This document shows positions 15,952 to 20,578 of a stretch of 20,578 nucleotides of DNA, in pieces (position 1 is the first letter of the stretch; the number at the start of each line of letters is the position of its first letter). Source of the DNA: JARIHC01 sp035692985 (GTDB taxonomy: Bacteria; Patescibacteriota; Saccharimonadia; Saccharimonadales; UBA4665); NCBI GenBank assembly GCA_035692985.1, contig DASSHG010000011.1:1-20578 (forward strand), read 5' to 3'. A program made the position numbers and the translations under genes. The notes beneath the pieces were generated by a model. The model was not told the DNA's origin, ran no database searches, and saw only the letters and a list, made by a program, of their open reading frames with translations.

Positions 15952-16215
15952 ATGAGCAAACTAAAGCCGATCGAAGAAATACAATCCGGCTGGAATGGTC
16001 TGGACAGACCAAAAACCAGAGATATTTATAAGCATTACAAAGGCGGCCGCTACGAAATCGTCGCTACTGGCTTTTTGGAAGACAGCGAAACGCCTTGCGT
16101 GGTTTACCGGTCACTTAAAAAAGACGTCGTCTGGGTTAGGACGGCCAAAAACTTCTTGGAAGACGTCGAGCACAACGGCAAAATCATGCCGCGTTTTTCG
16201 AAGGCGGCTAACTAG
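15952..16215 (+). CDS. DUF1653 domain protein
   Basis: This 87-residue protein contains the DUF1653 pattern: YKHYKGGRYEIVATGFLEDS, then VVYRSL, VWVRTAKNFLEDVEHNGK and a final PRF. The family is a small widespread bacterial domain of unknown biochemical function. It begins two bases after the atpC stop with GGAGA as ribosome site, so it is probably the last gene of the ATP synthase transcript. No functional link to the enzyme is established; the position may only reflect packing. Confidence 0.88.
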   Translation: MSKLKPIEEIQSGWNGLDRPKTRDIYKHYKGGRYEIVATGFLEDSETPCVVYRSLKKDVVWVRTAKNFLEDVEHNGKIMPRFSKAAN

Positions 16216-16256
16216 CATATTTCCCTTACGTCCCTTCGGGCAAGGTGTAAAAATGA

Positions 16257-16290
16257 TGTATAAAGTATGCAGATGCGTGCATGATATACA
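16257..16290. repeat. Hairpin-forming inverted repeat between the ATP synthase operon and mscL
   Basis: TGTATA (16257-16262) pairs with TATACA (16285-16290), and inside it ATGCA (16267-16271) pairs with TGCAT (16278-16282) around a six-base loop, with a 4x2 internal bulge. On the minus strand it lies about 50 bases after the mscL stop and is followed by five Ts (16254-16250), so it may be a weak mscL terminator. It is AT-rich and lacks the GC stem of a typical one. No clear terminator is visible for the plus-strand operon in the 124-base gap. Confidence 0.35.
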
Positions 16291-16339
16291 CCAAATTTAC
16301 AGGGTACCGCGACAAGTGTATAGCGGTCGCGCGTTGGTC

Positions 16340-16744
16340 CTATTTCAGCTGGCTGGTGCAGAACGCGCAGCGGCTGGCGGCTTTGGGGATATCACTCAGG
16401 CAAAATTCGCATTTTTTCTCGGATGGGTCGGCCGGCGTTTTGCGGCGGTTGGAGTATTCGGTGAGCTTATTGATGGGCTGGATTATCAGGAAGAAAATCA
16501 CGGCTGCCAGAATCAAAAACGAAATCGCGGCGTTCAAAAAATCGCCGTACATGAGTTTGCTGCCATTCAGGGTAAAATACAGGCTGGAAAAATCCGGTTT
16601 GCCGCCTAGAGCGGCGATTAACGGCGTAATCAAGTCTTTGACCAGCGAAGTCACAATCGCGCCAAAAGCCGCGCCGATAACTACCGCCACCGCCAGATCA
16701 ACTACGTTGCCGCGTAAAATGAATTGCTTGAAATCCTTGAACAT
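16340..16744 (-). CDS. mscL: Large-conductance mechanosensitive channel with zinc-ribbon-like tail
   Basis: MscL opens under membrane tension and releases solutes during osmotic downshock. The start at 16744 gives MFKDFKQFILRGNVVDLAVAV, the typical N-terminus and first helix; the open frame reaches 16792, but the extra 16 residues are unlike the family. TM1 is at about 15-43, TM2 at about 70-92, and DFLNAAISFLILA is typical of the second helix. After the channel part comes a 40-residue tail with Cys112-x2-Cys115 and Cys126-x2-Cys129, the spacing of a zinc ribbon, as in some other MscL proteins. It is transcribed divergently from the carbonic-anhydrase-like gene. TATCAT at 16756-16751 would place transcription at the ATG itself. 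Confidence 0.94.
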   Translation of the reverse strand: MFKDFKQFILRGNVVDLAVAVVIGAAFGAIVTSLVKDLITPLIAALGGKPDFSSLYFTLNGSKLMYGDFLNAAISFLILAAVIFFLIIQPINKLTEYSNRRKTPADPSEKKCEFCLSDIPKAASRCAFCTSQLK

Positions 16745-16781
16745 ACATCTATGATAACAAGGATTACAAAAAAGGGGTTGC

Positions 16782-16824
16782 ATAGACATCACAAGAAGAC
16801 TAAGATGTCTATTGGCTTTGTGAT
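16782..16824. repeat. Two overlapping inverted repeats in the mscL/carbonic-anhydrase-like intergenic region
   Basis: ATAGACATC (16782-16790) is perfectly repeated in inverse as GATGTCTAT (16804-16812). ATCACAA (16788-16794) is repeated in inverse as TTGTGAT (16818-16824). The pairs share bases, so only one hairpin can form at a time. For the plus-strand gene they lie upstream of the predicted start and cover the -35 region, as an operator would; for mscL they would be upstream of its short leader. Confidence 0.5.
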
Positions 16825-16829
16825 ATAAA
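16821..16829 (+). promoter_or_regulatory. Predicted extended -10 promoter of the carbonic-anhydrase-like gene
   Basis: TGATATAAA is an extended -10 element (TGn plus TATAAA). No good -35 box is seen where the inverted repeats lie, which fits extended -10 promoters or activator dependence. Transcription would begin near 16836, about 84 bases before the preferred ATG. Confidence 0.45.
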
Positions 16830-16919
16830 ACACAGCATAAAAGATAATTCCGGGAGAAAGCCTTGCACGAACCAGCCCCTGCTCTATTTGATGATAACTA
16901 CGAATCAGGAGAACAAACT

Positions 16920-17825
16920 ATGCCAACTTTAACCGTCGACGTGACGGATCTCGGGCCGAATAATGTCGGCGCGCTTGGGCCCGCCGGCCTGGATGAAGAG
17001 CAAATGAGCAAAGTAGTGAATGCGCTTGCCGCGCCGGAATATAGTTTGCCAGCCTCGAATCGCTGGATCTGTATAGATGGCCGCTGCAGCGCCAAAGAAA
17101 TGAGTCGGATAGACGCCAGGCACGACGCCGACCCGCAAACGGCTGGCAGTATCACGATTACCGAAACAGCTGCCAGCTATATGGATGACCCCTCGACGCA
17201 CCAGCCGCAGAGCGTGGTCACGGCTGAGTTAACTAGGAGCGCAGTTGCCGATGGCCTGGAAGTGGTGCTGCACGGCGACAAGCTTAACGGTAAGGGCGGT
17301 TGTAAGGCTAACGCGCTCTTGCGGGAGGTTTTGCGTTTCACAGACGACAATATTGATATATTGGCTCCCCGGTTGTGGCAGGCTTGCCAGAGGATGGGGC
17401 TGGACAAGTGGATTACCGAAGATGATATCTTCACCTCTGCCCGAAACGGCAATATAGCAGCTAATGATGAAAAGCTTTGGGATTGCACGGCCGAAGAAGT
17501 CGTAGATATTGCCGTCGCCGGCGGCGCAGAATACGAAGAGTTCGAGGGTGAACACGCGGAAGTGATGGACCGTGAAGACCACACGGAGGGCGCCTTTAAC
17601 AAGCCCCGTTTCAACCGGGATCATGCCGGTGGCAGCCGGCCGCTACAAGTCTTCTCGGCCTCTGTGGGCAAATATCGTGCCGAGGTTTTCCGGCGGGCTA
17701 AGCTGCATGGCTGGACGGAACGCGAAGCAGCCTTGCGAACCATGCGCGCTAAGCTTTTCAACCGCGCCGCCAAGAAAATGCTTATGTCGGACGACGCCCC
17801 CATCGGCATCATCGGCCATAGTTAA
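16920..17825 (+). CDS. Putative zeta/beta-type carbonic anhydrase-like metalloprotein
   Basis: The 301-residue protein shows a candidate metal site: Cys51-Ile-Asp53-Gly-Arg55, then His118 and Cys128 in HGDKLNGKGGC. CxDxR is the Cys ligand plus Asp-Arg dyad of beta and zeta (cadmium) carbonic anhydrases. The His-x9-Cys spacing equals that of the zeta-class ligands, unlike the His-x2-Cys of beta enzymes. If right, it would interconvert CO2 and bicarbonate. The C-terminal half (Glu/Asp-rich, then basic helices) is not recognised. No signal peptide is seen. ATG at 16920 has AGGAGA seven bases upstream; a TTG at 16863 with GGGAG upstream is an in-frame alternative adding 19 residues. A channel gene follows 65 bases later. 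The fold call is from motif pattern only. Confidence 0.5.
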   Translation: MPTLTVDVTDLGPNNVGALGPAGLDEEQMSKVVNALAAPEYSLPASNRWICIDGRCSAKEMSRIDARHDADPQTAGSITITETAASYMDDPSTHQPQSVVTAELTRSAVADGLEVVLHGDKLNGKGGCKANALLREVLRFTDDNIDILAPRLWQACQRMGLDKWITEDDIFTSARNGNIAANDEKLWDCTAEEVVDIAVAGGAEYEEFEGEHAEVMDREDHTEGAFNKPRFNRDHAGGSRPLQVFSASVGKYRAEVFRRAKLHGWTEREAALRTMRAKLFNRAAKKMLMSDDAPIGIIGHS

Positions 17826-17890
17826 GCTTTACAAATCTTTAACTTCACGGTACGCTAATCATATAGCACTAATAAGTGGAGGTTATAAAA

Positions 17891-18583
17891 ATGTTTACTA
17901 GACAAAAAATTGCCGCGCTGGTTGGCGAGTTCCTAGGCGCAGGCACATTAACGTTGCTCATTTTGAGCGTACAGCGATCGACTATCGGTGTGCCATTTTT
18001 CGTGGCAATTGCCGCGGGTTTGGCGTTTGCAACGATGTCATTCGCTATCGGCGGCATATCCGGCGGTCACTTTAATCCGGCAATTACGCTGGGATTCTGG
18101 ACAGCCCGGCGGGTGACTACCGTTAGAGCCATCCTGTATATTGCCGTACAGCTGCTTGGGGCCTGGCTGGCCTACATGCTGTATACGTACTTTGTTAATA
18201 ACACCCTGCAAAGTATCGGCGGCCACTATAGCGGCCGTGTCCTGGCAGCAGAAGCTGTCGGCACGGGCATATTCAGTTTTGGTTTCGCGGCTGCGCTCTA
18301 CCAGGGCTTTAACCGTGTGACTGCCGCTTCTTGGTGCGGCTTGGCTTTGATTGTCGGCACTATTGCAGCTTCATCGGCTTCGCTCGGCCTGTTGAACCCG
18401 GCCGTAGCACTTGGTACGCATGCCTGGGTCTGGGGCACCTACGTACTTGGTCCGGTTCTGGGGGCTATCGTCGGCATTAATCTGTACGCTTTGCTGTTCA
18501 CTGAAGGCGGCGCCAGAGAATTAGCTACAGCCGTCAATTCCGGTGCTTCTATCACAAAGTCCGGCAAGAAAAACAAGAAATAA
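17891..18583 (+). CDS. MIP-family (aquaporin-like) channel with altered selectivity filter
   Basis: The 230-residue protein has six predicted transmembrane helices and two NPA loops, SGGHFNPAITLG (Asn62-Ala64) and LLNPAVALG (Asn169-Ala171). An ungapped comparison by eye with E. coli AqpZ around each loop places Ala42, Thr157, Gly166 and Val172 at the aromatic/Arg filter positions Phe43, His174, Thr183 and Arg189. The filter therefore lacks the conserved arginine and is wide and uncharged. Water specificity is unlikely to be normal; glycerol, gases or another small solute are possibilities. ATG at 17891 is chosen because GGAGGT ends seven bases upstream; the in-frame GTG at 17876 lies before that site. 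A Lys-rich cytoplasmic tail ends the protein, and a terminator follows. Confidence 0.9.
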   Translation: MFTRQKIAALVGEFLGAGTLTLLILSVQRSTIGVPFFVAIAAGLAFATMSFAIGGISGGHFNPAITLGFWTARRVTTVRAILYIAVQLLGAWLAYMLYTYFVNNTLQSIGGHYSGRVLAAEAVGTGIFSFGFAAALYQGFNRVTAASWCGLALIVGTIAASSASLGLLNPAVALGTHAWVWGTYVLGPVLGAIVGINLYALLFTEGGARELATAVNSGASITKSGKKNKK

Positions 18584-18600
18584 TTAGAAATTGCTATGAG

Positions 18601-18632
18601 CCGCCCAGCCGTAATGGTTGGGCGGTTTTCTT
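18601..18632 (+). terminator. Rho-independent terminator after the MIP channel gene
   Basis: CCGCCCAGCC (18601-18610) and GGTTGGGCGG (18616-18625) form a 10-pair stem with one G-T wobble and the loop GTAAT, followed directly by TTTTCTT. It is 18 bases after the channel stop and abuts the stop codon of the convergent helicase gene. On the minus strand no T run follows, so it mainly serves the plus strand. Confidence 0.9.
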
Positions 18633-20578
18633 ATATCTTACTGTCTATCAGATCTTGTTCAAACTGCTTGATGCCTCTCAAGTTATGCGGGTAATCGCTG
18701 ATATCCGGGAAGTCCAGTTTCATGATGTGCACCCAGACGGCGCCGATTAGCCGGCCGAAATGAGCCAGTTCTTCCGGGTCGAACGTGAGCTCCAAGTTAT
18801 CGACCAGCTTACCGCTCTCATCGGCCTCAATAAACTCCAGCGCGCCGCCGCTGACGGTGAGTTTACCGCTGAAACTGGCCGAGCCTTCCACCAACAACTT
18901 GTAGAACAACAGTTGCTGGCGGTATCTGTGTAGTTTAATCTTTTCGTACTCGTCTTTGCCCTGCCAGGCTCGGGCCGGCTTGCCGGTCTTGAAGTCCCGT
19001 ACTTCTACTGTCGACTGGGCTGTGAAGTGCAAAAGGTCGATTTTACCGCTCAGATTGGCACCGGCTACCACCACGCCCTCGTTATTAAAGCCGCGCTCCA
19101 CCATGTCGCGAGCCGAAAATTGCTTGCTACGCTCTTTAAAATAATGCGCCAGCGCTTCCCGGCCGCGCTTATCTAGCTTGTGGCGCTCGGCGGCTTTTAG
19201 ATGTTTGCGCCCAAGCAGGTCGGCGAAATAGTCCTGAAGTTTAGGCACTGGCGGCAGAGCGCCTTTGGCGCGTTGTTCGGCGTAAGCCCACTGCAGGGTA
19301 TTGTGGACGGCGTCGCCGTAAGCGGCCGATGGCGTCGGCGCCTCTGGAAAGCGCAGCAGATTGTGCGTCATAAAATACTGCGGTCCGCCCTCCTGCACAT
19401 CTGTAAAGTTATTAAGATGCGTCACGCTGAGCTTGTAATTGGCCAAGATGGGTTCGAACAGAGTTTGTTTATCAGCGATCACCTGCCGGAAGCGGTAAGC
19501 CCAGTCGGTGGATAGAATCTCGGCGGCTTTGGCAGAGGCTGGTTTATCGATCGGCTTTACCGGCACACCGGAATCTTCCAAAAAGCTTAAACCCGGCGAC
19601 AATTTATTCTCCAAAGTATGGCTGTAGCTGGTAATGTGCAGAGTGTGCTTGGCGCGCGTCATGGCCACGAACAGCAGGCGCAAGCGGTCATTATCGCTCT
19701 CGCCGGACGGGGCTATCGGCAGGTTGCGCGGCAGAGTCACCCGAGAGGAGCCGGAGCGCGCTGTCGGTCCCCAGATCTCATCCTGGGCGTTTATTAGGAA
19801 CACGGTGCCGAACTCCAGGCCTTTGGCCTTATACGCGGTCATGACCTGTACGGCGGCGGTGGTCTGGGTGTGCGGATTGGTATCGACGATTTTTAGGCTA
19901 GCGGCCTGGTGCAGCCCGGTGAATTCGACCAGATCATGCAAGTACAGCGCCTTGTTGGGCTTCCATTGGCGCAATCTTTGCCGGAGGGTAGATAATTGCC
20001 CCAGCAGTGTCAGGTAACTGTCAGTGGCCTGCTCGTAGCGCTTTTTATTAAAGTAGAACTTGCGTAGCGGTGAGATGGACTTTTCTTCCCCGGTGCCTAT
20101 CAGCTGGTCCAGCATGTATTCCATCGGCTCCAGCCGGCTCTTTTTAGCCAGGTTGACGAACCAGGTGGTAATGTCTTTCAGCTCTTTATGCTTAGATAAG
20201 ACATCTAACCAGTGTTTGTGCTTGTTGTAGCACTCCAGGCTGATCGCGGTTAGCGTTTCGGGCGGGATCGCCCAGAAATCATAACCCAACACCTCGCCCA
20301 AAAGGGCGTCGGCTTCGTCCTGGCGGTTGTCAGTCAGGGCTGCCACCAGCTCAGCCATGCGGATGAGTTGCATGATAATCGGCGCTTCGAGGATGTTTTC
20401 TCGCCGTTCATAAGCTACTGGCACCTGCTGTTCGCCCAGGTACGGCATTAATCGCTCCAGATATTTGTGCCGCGGCGCGATAACGGCGATATCCTGCGGC
20501 GGCGTGCCCTTTTTGATAAGCTTTCCAATCTCCTCGGCTACCCAATCGTACTGCGCCAGCTCACTGCCGAACGATAGG
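18631..20578 (-). CDS. UvrD/PcrA-like helicase with C-terminal PD-(D/E)XK nuclease domain, 5' end outside window
   Basis: The frame is open through the right edge, so the ATG at 20448 is internal: the 43 codons before it read on as FGSELAQYDWVAEEIG and DIAVIAPRHKYLE, typical of UvrD/RecB helicases before motif IV. The ATPase core with Walker A is beyond the window. Motif V (TAYKAKGLEF) is near 19815-19845 and motif VI (LRLLFVAMTRAKHTL) near 19650-19693. The C-terminal part is a RecB/AddB-type nuclease: GKIDLL near 19035-19050, VRDFKTGK near 18976-19000 and the helix QQLLFYKLL near 18890-18920 supply the Asp, Asp-x-Lys and Gln motifs. It probably works in recombinational repair or DNA-end processing. 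Confidence 0.88.
   Translation of the reverse strand, partial: LSFGSELAQYDWVAEEIGKLIKKGTPPQDIAVIAPRHKYLERLMPYLGEQQVPVAYERRENILEAPIIMQLIRMAELVAALTDNRQDEADALLGEVLGYDFWAIPPETLTAISLECYNKHKHWLDVLSKHKELKDITTWFVNLAKKSRLEPMEYMLDQLIGTGEEKSISPLRKFYFNKKRYEQATDSYLTLLGQLSTLRQRLRQWKPNKALYLHDLVEFTGLHQAASLKIVDTNPHTQTTAAVQVMTAYKAKGLEFGTVFLINAQDEIWGPTARSGSSRVTLPRNLPIAPSGESDNDRLRLLFVAMTRAKHTLHITSYSHTLENKLSPGLSFLEDSGVPVKPIDKPASAKAAEILSTDWAYRFRQVIADKQTLFEPILANYKLSVTHLNNFTDVQEGGPQYFMTHNLLRFPEAPTPSAAYGDAVHNTLQWAYAEQRAKGALPPVPKLQDYFADLLGRKHLKAAERHKLDKRGREALAHYFKERSKQFSARDMVERGFNNEGVVVAGANLSGKIDLLHFTAQSTVEVRDFKTGKPARAWQGKDEYEKIKLHRYRQQLLFYKLLVEGSASFSGKLTVSGGALEFIEADESGKLVDNLELTFDPEELAHFGRLIGAVWVHIMKLDFPDISDYPHNLRGIKQFEQDLIDSKI

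Noticed and set aside
16216..16339. RNA gene or GC-rich terminator between the DUF1653 gene and mscL
   Set aside because: No tRNA-like cloverleaf or GC stem plus T run was found; only the AT-rich hairpin reported at 16257-16290.
16745..16792. Upstream ATG start for mscL adding 16 residues
   Set aside because: The added segment is Cys/His-rich and unlike MscL, and MFKDFKQF at 16744 is the standard family N-terminus.
16863..16919. TTG start adding 19 residues to the carbonic-anhydrase-like protein
   Set aside because: An ATG at 16920 with AGGAGA at ideal spacing is better; the TTG does have GGGAG upstream, so it is not excluded.
16891..16932. 13-codon leader peptide frame overlapping the carbonic-anhydrase-like start
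   Set aside because: There is no ribosome site and no attenuator-like codon run; probably chance.
17876..17890. GTG start for the MIP channel
   Set aside because: It lies before and within the GGAGGT ribosome site that serves the ATG at 17891.
20318..20448. Helicase gene starting at ATG 20448
   Set aside because: The frame is open to the window edge, and the upstream codons continue the UvrD pattern, so this Met is internal.

Overview
The window looks like a piece of a small, densely packed bacterial chromosome, most probably from the Candidate Phyla Radiation (Patescibacteria), with Saccharibacteria as my best guess. This rests on protein style: an ATP synthase b subunit with an N-terminal GIGALGFDGKAFLIQL segment, a histidine kinase with SHNLRTPL in place of HELRTPL, short intergenic gaps, many overlapping gene ends and near-leaderless promoters. 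TGA is used as a normal stop throughout, so the recoded Gracilibacteria/Absconditabacteria are excluded. The lineage call is inference.

Layout. 1-3353: a membrane-anchored family 5 solute-binding protein followed 15 bases later by a sensor histidine kinase. 3295-7576: three convergent pairs with overlapping 3' ends (kinase/smpB, methyltransferase/glycosidase-like protein, glycosyltransferase/P-loop kinase). They include a divergent smpB-methyltransferase promoter, a divergent glycosidase-glycosyltransferase pair and a two-gene unit of a cobalamin adenosyltransferase and a small kinase. 7577-8883: a 77-residue protein of unknown function, a glutaredoxin, a single-pass membrane protein of unknown function, and then the promoter of the next operon.

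8884-16215 is a complete F1Fo ATP synthase operon, ordered atpZ-B-E-F-H-A-G-[unknown 106-aa gene]-D-C-DUF1653. Most junctions are TAATG or ATGA overlaps. The unrecognised gene between atpG and atpD is joined to both neighbours by overlaps and differs in base and codon use. The c subunit has Glu61 without the usual sodium ligands, which suggests a proton-coupled enzyme. The operon promoter has an extended -10 and a CRP/FNR-like palindrome between -35 and -10.

16216-18630 holds mscL (with a C-terminal zinc-ribbon-like tail), a divergently transcribed protein with a carbonic-anhydrase-like CxDxR...H...C pattern, and a MIP/aquaporin channel whose selectivity filter has lost the conserved Arg, His and Phe. 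A clear Rho-independent terminator ends that segment. 18631-20578 is the 3' part of a UvrD-like helicase with a RecB-type nuclease domain, cut by the right edge.

The strongest candidates for undescribed biology are the gene embedded in the ATP synthase operon, and the pairing of the carbonic-anhydrase-like protein with the odd-filter channel. No tRNA, rRNA, CRISPR array, insertion sequence or stretch over 300 bases without a gene was seen.
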